Of a stretch of 64,000 nucleotides of DNA, positions 44,748 to 53,832 are shown in pieces. This stretch comes from an uncultured Flaviramulus sp. (GTDB lineage: Bacteria; Bacteroidota; Bacteroidia; Flavobacteriales; Flavobacteriaceae): assembly GCA_947501105.1 (NCBI GenBank), contig CANMUP010000002.1:310001-374000 (forward strand), written 5' to 3'. Numbering within the stretch: the stretch's first letter is position 1; the number at the start of each line of letters is the position of its first letter. The position numbers were made by a program, and so were the translations under genes. The notes under the pieces were generated by a model, which was not told the origin of the DNA, ran no database searches, and saw nothing but the letters and a program-made list of their open reading frames with translations.

Positions 44748-44782
44748 CAAAAAGCTTCGTAAATGTTTTACGAAGCTTTTTG
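44748..44782. terminator. Bidirectional terminator
   Basis: The 16-bp perfect stem CAAAAAGCTTCGTAAA/TTTACGAAGCTTTTTG has a 3-base loop and T-runs on both strands. It lies between the convergent DUF6503-like and amidohydrolase genes. Confidence 0.9.
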
Positions 44783-44785
44783 TTT

Positions 44786-46087
44786 TTATTGATTCTTGAA
44801 CTTATCTGAATAGCGTTTCCAGAGTTTAGTTTGGTGAGTGTCTAAACTTATTTTCCTGCCATCAATAAATGCATGAATTATAATATTAGTCCGCATATCT
44901 AAAGCATCACCTTCACTAATAAAAAGAGTTGCGCTTTTACCAGTTTCTATGCTTCCATAATTTGCATCAATCCCTAATATTTTAGCAGGATTTATTGTAA
45001 TAAGTTGTAATGCTTGTTCTTTGGTTAAACCATGAGCAACTGTAGTGCCTGCATAAAAAGGTAAATTTCTGGAGTTCATGCGTTCCATTTGTCCGCTAGC
45101 TTGTAGGGCTACTAAAATGCCATTATCAACTAATAACTTAGCTTTTTTATAAGGTAAATCATAGTCATCATCGTCATTATTTGGTCTAGAATGTACACGT
45201 TGCAATAGCACAGAAACATTATTTTGTTTTAACAGATTTGCAACTTTATAAGCTTCTCTGCCACCAACAATGGCCACTTTTGTTATACCGTTTTCTTTTG
45301 AAAAATTTATAGCATCTGTAATGCCTTTTTCATCATTTGCATTTATATAAAGTGTTTTAGAACCATCAAAAACGCCTTGTAAAGCTTCAAAAGGCAAATT
45401 AGTTATAGACTCACTACCTTTATTATAAGCTTTACTTGCTTTAAAATAGTTAGTAACCTCGGAAACCTGATCTGCATATTTTTTATTTGCTTTAAGTCCA
45501 GGATCTTCTCCAAGCCACCAACGGCCTCTGGTAAAACTATTAGGCCAATTCATATGAATACCGTCATTAGTCTTTACAGTAGCATCTTCCCAATTCCAAG
45601 CATCAAATTGTACAACTGACGAAGTGCCCGAAATACGACCGCCTCGAGGTGTAATCTGTCCTAAAAGCACACCGTTAGGTCGCATAGATTCAACAACTTT
45701 AGATTCGGTATTATAAGCTATTAAACTTCTAATATGCGGATTCCATGTTCCCATTTCTGCATCATCATCTGTAGCTTTTACTGCATCAATTTCAACTAAG
45801 CCTAAAGTGGAATTTGGTAATATAAATCCAGGATATATGTGTTTGCCTTTTCCATCAATAATCTCACCAATACGAGCTATTTTAGTTAAAGCACTTCCAA
45901 CGAAAGTGATTTTACCATCATCAAACATGATAAGTGAATTCTCAATAACTTTACCATTACCTAAATGAGCAGTAGCGCCTTCAATAGATATAGCTTTTGT
46001 TTGTTTTGGAGCAGGTGTTTGTTGTGCTATTACCATTGAAGAACACAATAACATAACGAATAAGAATACTATTTTTGAATTTTTCAT
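44786..46087 (-). CDS. Amidohydrolase-family protein, probably catalytically degenerate
   Basis: 433 residues from ATG at 46087, giving a signal peptide (IVFLFVMLLCSSMVIAQ); the longer frame from 46123 would overlap the upstream gene. The N-terminal composite domain and the end (ITINPAKILGIDANYGSIETGKSATLFISEGDALD) are amidohydrolase-like. Where active members have a His-x-His metal pair this protein reads YPGFILPNSTLG, so it probably lacks the metal centre. It resembles the N-terminal half of the 993-residue protein just upstream and may work with it. Confidence 0.85.
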   Translation of the reverse strand: MKNSKIVFLFVMLLCSSMVIAQQTPAPKQTKAISIEGATAHLGNGKVIENSLIMFDDGKITFVGSALTKIARIGEIIDGKGKHIYPGFILPNSTLGLVEIDAVKATDDDAEMGTWNPHIRSLIAYNTESKVVESMRPNGVLLGQITPRGGRISGTSSVVQFDAWNWEDATVKTNDGIHMNWPNSFTRGRWWLGEDPGLKANKKYADQVSEVTNYFKASKAYNKGSESITNLPFEALQGVFDGSKTLYINANDEKGITDAINFSKENGITKVAIVGGREAYKVANLLKQNNVSVLLQRVHSRPNNDDDDYDLPYKKAKLLVDNGILVALQASGQMERMNSRNLPFYAGTTVAHGLTKEQALQLITINPAKILGIDANYGSIETGKSATLFISEGDALDMRTNIIIHAFIDGRKISLDTHQTKLWKRYSDKFKNQ

Positions 46088-46100
46088 TTGTAATATGTTT

Positions 46101-49082
46101 TTAGTGTTGGTAATCGTTATCAATAGAATCGCAGTGCAAATGCTCTTTTACCTTCTTTTTAATAGGTTGTGTTTTTAAGCCTTTATTTTTAGCTTGCATC
46201 ATCATATTAATAAGCTCGCTTTTTTCATGCTTTATTTTTGAGCGTTTTATTTCATCTTGTTTTAAATCAAAATAAGTTACACCTTCAATAATAGTTTTTT
46301 CAGCTTTTGCATAAATAGATAATGGATTGTGCGACCAAAGCACAACATCTGCATCTTTACCGACTTTAATACTACCAACACGTTCATCAATATGTAATAA
46401 TTTTGCAGGATTTAGCGTAACAAATTTCCAAGCTTCCTCTTCGCTAATACCACCATATTTAACAGATTTTGCAGCTTCTTGATTTAAACGCCGAGACATT
46501 TCTCCATCATCACTATTAATAGCAACAGTTACACCAGCATTGTGCATAATGGCTGCGTTATAAGGAATAGCATCATTCACCTCATATTTATAAGCCCACC
46601 AATCACTAAATGTTGAACCGCCAACACCATGTGCTTTCATTTTATCGGCAACTTTATAGCCTTCAAGAATATGTGTAAAAGTATTGATGTTAAAATTGAA
46701 ACGTTCTGCAACTTTCATAAGCATATTAATTTCACTTTGTACATAAGAGTGACATGAAACATAGCGCTCTTTGTTTAAAATTTGAGCTAGTACATCTAGT
46801 TCAATATCTTTTCTATATGGATTACCGCTTTTTTTTAAGGCATCATATGCTTTAGCTCTTGTAAAATAATCTACATAAACTTGCTCAACACCCATTCGTG
46901 TTTGCGGAAAACGAACTCCGTTTTGGTGCCTAGTTTGTTTTACATTTTCTCCTAAAGCAAATTTTATAAACTTAGGACTACTTTTATAGATTAGATTATC
47001 TGCCGATTCTCCCCATTTTAATTTTATGATTGCAGACCGACCTCCAATTGGATTAGCAGAACCATGTAATATTTGAATTGAAGTAACACCACCTGCTAAA
47101 TTTCTGTATATACCAACATCTGTTTCGTCAATAACATCTTCAATTGACACTTCTGCCGATGAATTTTGTCCACCTTCATTAATGGATGCCGCTGCAATAT
47201 GCGAATGCTCATCAATAATGCCTGAGGTTAAATGTTTATTTTTTGCATCGATAACTTTTGCATTATTATCTGATAGGTTTTGCCCAATCTTTACAATCTT
47301 TCCATTTTTAATTAAAACGTCTGTATTTTCTAATATACCCTCTTTTTCGTTGGTCCAAACCGTTGCGTTTTTAAATAAAAGAGTTTCTGCTATAGGTAAT
47401 GCTGAAAATCCATATGAATTGTTAGGATAGGTTATAGGGAAAACTTTTTCACTTTCAGCATCATCTTTTTTCATGGCTTCTTTAGAAATATCTTCTTCTT
47501 TTTTTGAATGTTTTGCAAAAAACGAAAACTCATTGCCGTTTGGCATAATTGTTTTTCCGTTTAGATTTTTATCAGAATCAACATTAGCTATAATTCTTAT
47601 AAACTTTTGTTTTGTTGAATCTGCAGTTGTAAAAGCAATATTTACCCAGTCATCTTTATAAGCTATTTTAGAACCACGTACCTTTTCATTAGAAGTGATT
47701 TTGGTTTTTAATTTATTTGATTCACCACTTATAGACATTTTATAAGTTTGACTATTTAAAGAAAACTCATAATCACCAGTAATGTCTTTGGTATTCATGT
47801 TTTTTATAACATTTTGATTCCCTTGAACCCAATTTTCAAAAAGCTTGGTTTTTTTATCGAAAACATCACCAGAAGTAATTAAAAAATTAGCTTGATGTCC
47901 GTTTTTTAAAGAACCAATCATGTTAGATTTCCCTAATAATTGTGCAGGAATTGTAGTTAAAGCTTCTAATGCTTTTTCTTTAGAAAGGCCATGTTTTATA
48001 GCATTTAAAAGATGTGCTTTAAATGCATCAGGCGACTTTAAACTGTGAGTAGTTAAAGCAAAATTAACATTATTGTCTGCTAAAATTTTTGGATTAGCTG
48101 GTTTTTGATTCCATGCTCTCATATCTGCTAACGATAAAGTAGATGCTAAAAAAGCATTTTCAACATCGTAAGCTTTTGGGAAGTTTATAGGAATAATTAA
48201 TGATGCATTAGTTGCTTTTATGTCGTTTATGCGCTCATACTCATCGCCACCACCAAGTATAATATATTGTACTCCATAAGCATCACCAACTTTATCGGCT
48301 CTTAAAATATTTGCTCTACTACCAGCATCAAAAATTTGAACTAAACTTTTGTTAAGGTTTAAAGCCTCTATTGATAAATCTTTGGTTTTACTGTGTCCTT
48401 TTGCATACCAATCGGCATCCAAATAAAGCTGGCGTAGTAAAGCCATACTTCCCATAATAGAACTAGGATAGGCTTGTCTTGACGTTACACTTTTTCTAAA
48501 AGAGAGGTACTGTCCCGAGCTTGCATCTAAAACTCTAGTTTCGTTACCTTCATTTCCATTTAGGGCTACTAAAGTTCCTTGACCTCTTACAATACCATCT
48601 TGAATGTGAGTATTTACAACGCCAAAACCTGCATTAATAAATGTTTTAGCCAATTTAGAGTCATATTTAAACTTATTTACTGCTTTATTTTCTGGCATAA
48701 TATGGTCATTCCAATAGTATCCTGTTCTACTGGCATCGTACTGAGCAGTTCTACTATTGCTAGATGAACGTTTAGGTTTTTCTACACCAAAGCTAGAATA
48801 CATGTCTATAAAAGAAGGATAAATGCTTTTACCAGAAACATCAATAATCACTGCGTTCTTAGGAACGTTAACAGACGCTCCAGAAGCTACTACTTTTCCG
48901 TTATGAATAAGCAGAGTGCCTTTATTAATAACTTGTGTTGGAGTAACAAAAATTTTGGCATTTGTAAATGCCGTATAGTTTGTGTTTTTTGCTTTTACGC
49001 CATCATTTTTAGGAAAATAATCTTGTGCATAAAAAGAAAAACTACACAAAAGTGTGATGATTAAAAAGTGTTTTTTTATCAT
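46101..49082 (-). CDS. Large exported protein with two amidohydrolase domains
   Basis: 993 residues with a signal peptide (FLIITLLCSFSFYAQ). The N-terminal half (about 30-410) is a degenerate amidohydrolase domain, reading YPSFIDMYSSFG where a metal pair should be. A beta-rich linker follows (about 430-560). The C-terminal half (about 570-985) looks active: SGIIDEHSHIAAAS, CHSYVQSEI, FTHILEGYKVA and VAINSDDGEMSRRL supply the metal ligands. Such proteins are proposed peptidases or imidazolonepropionase-like enzymes, but the substrate is unknown. It lies 13 bases upstream of the related smaller gene. Confidence 0.9.
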   Translation of the reverse strand: MIKKHFLIITLLCSFSFYAQDYFPKNDGVKAKNTNYTAFTNAKIFVTPTQVINKGTLLIHNGKVVASGASVNVPKNAVIIDVSGKSIYPSFIDMYSSFGVEKPKRSSSNSRTAQYDASRTGYYWNDHIMPENKAVNKFKYDSKLAKTFINAGFGVVNTHIQDGIVRGQGTLVALNGNEGNETRVLDASSGQYLSFRKSVTSRQAYPSSIMGSMALLRQLYLDADWYAKGHSKTKDLSIEALNLNKSLVQIFDAGSRANILRADKVGDAYGVQYIILGGGDEYERINDIKATNASLIIPINFPKAYDVENAFLASTLSLADMRAWNQKPANPKILADNNVNFALTTHSLKSPDAFKAHLLNAIKHGLSKEKALEALTTIPAQLLGKSNMIGSLKNGHQANFLITSGDVFDKKTKLFENWVQGNQNVIKNMNTKDITGDYEFSLNSQTYKMSISGESNKLKTKITSNEKVRGSKIAYKDDWVNIAFTTADSTKQKFIRIIANVDSDKNLNGKTIMPNGNEFSFFAKHSKKEEDISKEAMKKDDAESEKVFPITYPNNSYGFSALPIAETLLFKNATVWTNEKEGILENTDVLIKNGKIVKIGQNLSDNNAKVIDAKNKHLTSGIIDEHSHIAAASINEGGQNSSAEVSIEDVIDETDVGIYRNLAGGVTSIQILHGSANPIGGRSAIIKLKWGESADNLIYKSSPKFIKFALGENVKQTRHQNGVRFPQTRMGVEQVYVDYFTRAKAYDALKKSGNPYRKDIELDVLAQILNKERYVSCHSYVQSEINMLMKVAERFNFNINTFTHILEGYKVADKMKAHGVGGSTFSDWWAYKYEVNDAIPYNAAIMHNAGVTVAINSDDGEMSRRLNQEAAKSVKYGGISEEEAWKFVTLNPAKLLHIDERVGSIKVGKDADVVLWSHNPLSIYAKAEKTIIEGVTYFDLKQDEIKRSKIKHEKSELINMMMQAKNKGLKTQPIKKKVKEHLHCDSIDNDYQH

Positions 49083-49165
49083 TATTTGGTTAGTTAAAAA
49101 TTATCTTTCTAAATATATAAATTAAGCGAGTAGTTGTATTGTATTAAATGTTTTTTAACATTTTA

Positions 49166-50233
49166 TTATAATGATTCATTCTCAAAATAATTAACCAATA
49201 AAGCAACAACATAGCTGTAACTCTCCATACCTTTTTCTTGGCTATTGGCTTTTAAAAAATTGCTATAAAAGAGTTTAAAAAGGGGTTCGGTAGGGTTTTG
49301 ATGTGCTTCCCAAAAATCACGTACTTCTTTGTAATTTTTTAGTATGCCTTTGTTTACGGTTTCTACAATGGTTTCGTATAAAGCTTCATCACGTCTATAT
49401 ATTTCATTCAAACAAAAACGCAACCCAAATGTATAACCAGTATATTTAAAGTAAATATCATCATTATTTATAGTAGCCAAAGCGCCAATAAAATTTGCCT
49501 CATTTTCGGCAGCATAGCCTAATTGATGTGCTATTTCGTGCGCTGTTGTTGTTGGAAATTTATAAATAGGAATAATAGCATCAACCTGAGCCTCGTTAGT
49601 TAACGGGTTCAGATATCCGCTAAAACCCATGTAGGTTAAAGGGTAGCTAAATAAAGATTTCTTAACACTTTTTGGCTGGTATTCTAAATGCGGAAATACT
49701 TGTTTTAAATTGTCGTAACCATTTTGGGTAATCTTGAAAACATCCGATTTGCTATATGGAATGTCAACTTTTACAGTATCATTATTCGTTATTTTTAAAT
49801 GATAAGTATTCGATTTTTCAATTAGCTTTTTAGTCACAGAAACTAATTGTTCGGTAGAATAATCATGGCTTAAATTAAGATTTTTATGAAGCGGAAGTCT
49901 GTAATAATTTAAACCCCAACACAAATGAAAAGCAAAATAAAAAAGTGACACAACAGCAAATACATCAATAAACCATTGCTTAGTGTCTTTTCGCAATCGC
50001 TTCCTGTTTTTATACAACCATCTAATGGCGTAAATAATAGCAAATGCATAAATTAAATCGCCAAACGAAAATGGCAACCAGCCCAATGTATATCTAAAAA
50101 TTTTCGCAATAAATGGGTACAATCCATTGCTATAATAACTTTCTACAAACTCTGGATAATGGGCTAACCATTTAACTATTATATATTGCGGAATCAGTAA
50201 AAGTGCAATACTCGTTTTCTTGTTCTTCAGCAT
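49166..50233 (-). CDS. DUF3810 family membrane protein with an HExxH motif
   Basis: 355 residues. Three N-terminal membrane helices (to about residue 115) are followed by a soluble domain. It contains TTAHEIAHQLGYAAENEANF, an HExxH metal motif with a downstream glutamate, so a metallopeptidase activity is likely though the family is only named DUF3810. Other conserved parts are WGLNYYRLPLHKNLNL and GYLNPLTNEAQVDAIIP. The repeat copy at 50283-50360 lies just upstream of its start. Confidence 0.87.
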   Translation of the reverse strand: MLKNKKTSIALLLIPQYIIVKWLAHYPEFVESYYSNGLYPFIAKIFRYTLGWLPFSFGDLIYAFAIIYAIRWLYKNRKRLRKDTKQWFIDVFAVVSLFYFAFHLCWGLNYYRLPLHKNLNLSHDYSTEQLVSVTKKLIEKSNTYHLKITNNDTVKVDIPYSKSDVFKITQNGYDNLKQVFPHLEYQPKSVKKSLFSYPLTYMGFSGYLNPLTNEAQVDAIIPIYKFPTTTAHEIAHQLGYAAENEANFIGALATINNDDIYFKYTGYTFGLRFCLNEIYRRDEALYETIVETVNKGILKNYKEVRDFWEAHQNPTEPLFKLFYSNFLKANSQEKGMESYSYVVALLVNYFENESL

Positions 50234-50282
50234 CTTTCAAAAGTAATAAAAATTTGTACCCAATGGCATTTGTTTATCTATT

Positions 50283-50360
50283 AAGGTTTCTTCCTGCTTT
50301 CCGTTATATCTTTTTTTCGTGCCTCAAAAAAGGATGTCACTTCAATCAGGAGTAGCTGCC
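50283..50360 (-). repeat. Dispersed structured repeat, uninterrupted copy
   Basis: On the minus strand it reads TGATTGAAGTGACATCCTTT, a T-run, the loop GAGGCACG, an A-run, then GATATAACGGAAAGC, and matches the arms of the copy at 40805-40945. The T-run and A-run pair as a hairpin. It lies in the divergent gap between DUF3810 and pepD. The conserved edges also resemble the GC-rich element at 26420. Confidence 0.6.
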
Positions 50361-50408
50361 AAAATCTGAGCATTTTTGTTACCTTTACGCAACTTAATAA
50401 AAATAATA

Positions 50409-51869
50409 ATGAGCTCAGAAATAAGACAACTTCAACCACAACAACTTTGGAATAAATTTGCAGATTTAAATGCAGTACCTCGCGCGTCCAAAAAAGAAGA
50501 ACGCGTTATTGCCTTTATGAAAGATTTTGGCAAAAGCTTGGGGTTAGAAACCATTGAAGATGAAGTAGGAAATGTTATTATAAAAAAGCCAGCAACCGTT
50601 GGAATGGAAGACCGAGTAACTATTGTAATGCAATCGCATTTAGATATGGTACACCAAAAAAATAATGATACCGTTTTTGATTTTGACACCCAAGGTATTG
50701 ATATGTTTGTAGAAAACGATTGGGTTAAAGCAAAAGGAACAACTTTAGGAGCCGATAACGGCTTGGGTGTTGCTACAATAATGGCAATTTTAGAAAGCGT
50801 TGATATACCACATCCAGCCATTGAAGCCTTATTTACCATTGACGAAGAAACAGGAATGACGGGAGCTATGGGATTAAAGGGAGGCTTACTTGAAGGCGGA
50901 ATATTGTTAAACTTAGACACAGAAGAAGATGACGAAATTGGTGTTGGTTGTGCCGGAGGAGTTGATGTTACAGCTACTAGAAGTTATACCGAAGAAGATA
51001 CACCTGAATTTAAAATAGGTTACATAATTACAGTAAAAGGTTTACAAGGGGGGCACTCAGGAATGCAAATTCACGAAGGCTTAGGGAATTCTAACAAAAT
51101 TTTGAATCGTATTTTATTTGATGGTTTCGAGAATTTTGGATTGCGAGTTTCTGAAATCGATGGAGGTAGTTTACGTAATGCCATTCCGCGAGAAAGTAAA
51201 GCTATTGTAGCCATTGATGCTGTTCATGAAGAAGCGTTTTTACTAGAAATAGGGCAACAAACCAAAACCATTAAAAAAGAACTCAAAACTATGGAGCCTG
51301 ATTTGGAAATTACAGTTTCTAAAACGGAGACTCCAAATAAAATAATGGATTTAGGAGTTCAAGAAGGTCTAACTAGAGCATTGTATGCAGCACTAAATGG
51401 AGTTTACAGAATGAGCGCAGACATTCCAGATTTGGTAGAAACATCAAATAATATTGCACGAGTTATTGTTAAAGATGGGGCTATTAAAATAGGTTGTTTA
51501 ACACGCTCATCGGTCGAGAGTTCTAAAATGGATTTAGCAAATACACTTCGTGCCACTTTTGAGTTAACAGGATGTGAGGTTGAGTTTTCTGGTGATTATC
51601 CAGGTTGGACACCCAATATGGATTCTGCTATTTTAAAGGTAATGACTAAATTGTATGAAGATTTAAATGGAGAAAAGCCTCATGTTGCAGCTTGCCATGC
51701 AGGGCTGGAATGTGGTATTCTTGGAACTAATTACCCTACCATGGATATGATTAGTTTTGGACCAAACATAAAAGGAGCACACTCACCAGATGAACGTGCT
51801 CAAATTTCATCGACTCAAAAATATTGGAAATTTGTATTGGAGATTTTGAAGAGTATTCCAAAAAGATAA
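50409..51869 (+). CDS. pepD: Aminoacyl-histidine dipeptidase (PepD, M20 family)
   Basis: 486 residues from ATG at 50409; an in-frame TTG further upstream overlaps the repeat and is unlikely. Metal-site motifs are VMQSHLDMVHQK, LGADNGLGVATIMA, TIDEETGMTGAMGL and CHAGLECGIL, and the C-terminal HSPDER supplies the last histidine. This matches cytosolic PepD, which cleaves Xaa-His and other dipeptides. Length and the inserted lid domain are standard. Confidence 0.94.
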   Translation: MSSEIRQLQPQQLWNKFADLNAVPRASKKEERVIAFMKDFGKSLGLETIEDEVGNVIIKKPATVGMEDRVTIVMQSHLDMVHQKNNDTVFDFDTQGIDMFVENDWVKAKGTTLGADNGLGVATIMAILESVDIPHPAIEALFTIDEETGMTGAMGLKGGLLEGGILLNLDTEEDDEIGVGCAGGVDVTATRSYTEEDTPEFKIGYIITVKGLQGGHSGMQIHEGLGNSNKILNRILFDGFENFGLRVSEIDGGSLRNAIPRESKAIVAIDAVHEEAFLLEIGQQTKTIKKELKTMEPDLEITVSKTETPNKIMDLGVQEGLTRALYAALNGVYRMSADIPDLVETSNNIARVIVKDGAIKIGCLTRSSVESSKMDLANTLRATFELTGCEVEFSGDYPGWTPNMDSAILKVMTKLYEDLNGEKPHVAACHAGLECGILGTNYPTMDMISFGPNIKGAHSPDERAQISSTQKYWKFVLEILKSIPKR

Positions 51870-52085
51870 TTTTATATTTTAAGCTTTTTATTAGTTTTTT
51901 CAGTTTGTCTATTTGATTGCGAATTTGTTTATCTACACAGATTTTTGCATTGATTTATACGTTTTTTTGAATTATATTTAGTGTTAATATTAGATATATG
52001 TTAATTAATTAATAAATTTTTTTTAGATTTGAAGTCCCTAATTATTAAAATTCTAACCTTAACTAAGTAATAGTTTAGTTCTTGA

Positions 52086-52655
52086 ATGAATAAAGTAGCC
52101 AGTATAAATAATGAAGAATTTATTAGTTTAATAAATGAAGGCAATGTAGCTGCTTTTGAAATATTATTTAAGTTATACCGCTCAAAATTATTATACATAG
52201 CTTCACAATATATTACAAGTAAAGAAGATGCTGAAGAAATAATTCAAAACGTATTTATTAAGGTATGGTCAAAAAAAAATGTACAGTCTAATATAAATGG
52301 ATATTTATATAAAGTTACTAGAAATGCATGTTTAGACTACTTGAGAACGAAAAAACAATTACTAAATATTGAAAATAATTTAAATCAATTAGAAGCTTCA
52401 ATAAATCATACCGCTTTTTCAGATGACACAGCATCTCTTCTCATTGAAAGAGAATTATATGAAGCTGTATTGAAATCAATAGATTTGCTTCCTCCTAAAT
52501 GTAAAGATGTATTTGTTAAAAGCCGTATAGAAGGCCTTAACCATAAAGAAATTTCCCAAAAAATGGATATTTCAACAAAAACCATTGAGACTCATATAAC
52601 AAAAGCGCTTAAGCATTTACGAGTATCTCTACGCGAATTCCTGCCCTTTTTATAA
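52086..52655 (+). CDS. ECF RNA polymerase sigma factor (SusCD-associated)
   Basis: 189 residues. Region 2 includes YITSKEDAEEIIQNVFIKVW and the core GYLYKVTRNACLDYLRT. Region 4 includes LPPKCKDVFVKSRIEGLNHK followed by the helix-turn-helix STKTIETHITKALKHL. It is the Bacteroidota class paired with FecR anti-sigma factors. The FecR gene follows after 78 bases and the SusC/SusD genes after that. A TAGATTTG at 52024-52031 may be its -7 element. Confidence 0.93.
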   Translation: MNKVASINNEEFISLINEGNVAAFEILFKLYRSKLLYIASQYITSKEDAEEIIQNVFIKVWSKKNVQSNINGYLYKVTRNACLDYLRTKKQLLNIENNLNQLEASINHTAFSDDTASLLIERELYEAVLKSIDLLPPKCKDVFVKSRIEGLNHKEISQKMDISTKTIETHITKALKHLRVSLREFLPFL

Positions 52656-52733
52656 TTTTTTTTCACAAAAAACATTTTTTGACTAAGGGGTACCCTTAAT
52701 TAATTACGTCATATATATAACTGTCAGATTATA

Positions 52734-53720
52734 ATGAATAAAAAGCAATTATTAAGATATTTAAAAAACGATCTGGATTCTATCGAAAAAAGAAAAACGA
52801 TAGAATGGATAAGAAAGAATCCTGAAAACCATAAAGTATTTAATATCCTCAAAGCAGAATACATCGCTTCAACATTTAAAGACGTTCCAAATAATAATAA
52901 TGATTTCTTTTTTGAAAGGTTCAAAAATGCCATAAAAAAAAGAAAGCTTGACAAGTACTTATACGCTGTAGCATCTGTATTTATCTTGTTTTTGTTTTTA
53001 TGGAATGCAAATAATCAGCCTTCTGCTATTAATAATAATACAGTTGTTCAGGATACCCCACAAATTAATAACAATGTGGCCTCTGAAGAGATTAATCTTA
53101 TAGCGCATAGAGGTGATAAAAAAGAAATCTATCTTCCTGATGGTTCTAAAATCGTCTTAAATGCCGAGAGCAAATTAATATACCCAAAAGAATTTAATGA
53201 TAGTATTAGAGAAGTTACACTTATAGGTGAAGCTTTTTTTGATATTAAAAGAAATGAGAAAAAACCTTTTATAGTTAATACTAATAGTATTAAAATAAAA
53301 GTTTTAGGTACTTCCTTTAATGTAAAATCTTACGAGAAAGATAAAAAAGTTGAAACAACATTGGTAACTGGTAAGGTGGAATTAATTAAAGATAAAGAAA
53401 CTCCTATCGTATTAGCACCTTCTCAAAAAGCCGTTTTTTATAAAAAAGAAAATAAATTAGAAATTGAAGAAGTAAAATCTTTAGAGGTTGTAGCTTGGAA
53501 AGAAGGAAAACTGATATTTAAGAAAACGTCCCTACAAGAAGTCGTTCTTGATTTGGAAAGAAAATATAATGCAAAAATAATTATTAATTCTAAACACCTT
53601 TTAAACTATGAGTATACCGGTACCTTTGACAACTTAAGTATCGATGAAGTGCTTAAATTATTGACAATTTCGTCACCTATTAAGTACCATATCGAGAACG
53701 AGAAAATAATTCTAGAATAA
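52734..53720 (+). CDS. FecR family anti-sigma factor
   Basis: 328 residues. The cytoplasmic start (LLRYLKNDLDSIEKRKTIEW) is a short anti-sigma region. A membrane helix lies near residues 75-93 (LYAVASVFILFLFLW). The FecR domain runs about 115-215 (EIYLPDGSKIVLNAESKLIYP, then GEAFFDIKRNEKKPFIV). A DUF4974 domain closes the protein (FKKTSLQEVVLDLERKYNA). It should relay a signal from the SusC N-terminal domain to the sigma factor upstream. Confidence 0.93.
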   Translation: MNKKQLLRYLKNDLDSIEKRKTIEWIRKNPENHKVFNILKAEYIASTFKDVPNNNNDFFFERFKNAIKKRKLDKYLYAVASVFILFLFLWNANNQPSAINNNTVVQDTPQINNNVASEEINLIAHRGDKKEIYLPDGSKIVLNAESKLIYPKEFNDSIREVTLIGEAFFDIKRNEKKPFIVNTNSIKIKVLGTSFNVKSYEKDKKVETTLVTGKVELIKDKETPIVLAPSQKAVFYKKENKLEIEEVKSLEVVAWKEGKLIFKKTSLQEVVLDLERKYNAKIIINSKHLLNYEYTGTFDNLSIDEVLKLLTISSPIKYHIENEKIILE

Positions 53721-53747
53721 ATAATATTAATCGAAATAGTAAAATAA

Positions 53748-53778
53748 AAAAAGAGAATGCTGCGAACATTCCCTTTTT
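53748..53778 (+). terminator. Hairpin between fecR and susC
   Basis: AAAAAGAGAATG pairs with CATTCCCTTTTT (one A:C mismatch) across a 7-base loop, followed by a T-run. It may terminate the sigma/fecR transcript or attenuate readthrough into susC. Confidence 0.55.
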
Positions 53779-53832
53779 ACGATTATCGTTATTATTCTAG
53801 TGAATAACAACTTTTTAAAACCAAGCAAAATT

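Noticed and set aside
50432-50920. A 162-residue frame opposite pepD
   Set aside because: Antisense to conserved PepD active-site motifs; no independent domain or start signal.
52724-52954. A 76-residue minus-strand frame opposite the start of fecR
   Set aside because: Antisense of a well-supported anti-sigma gene, with no features of its own.
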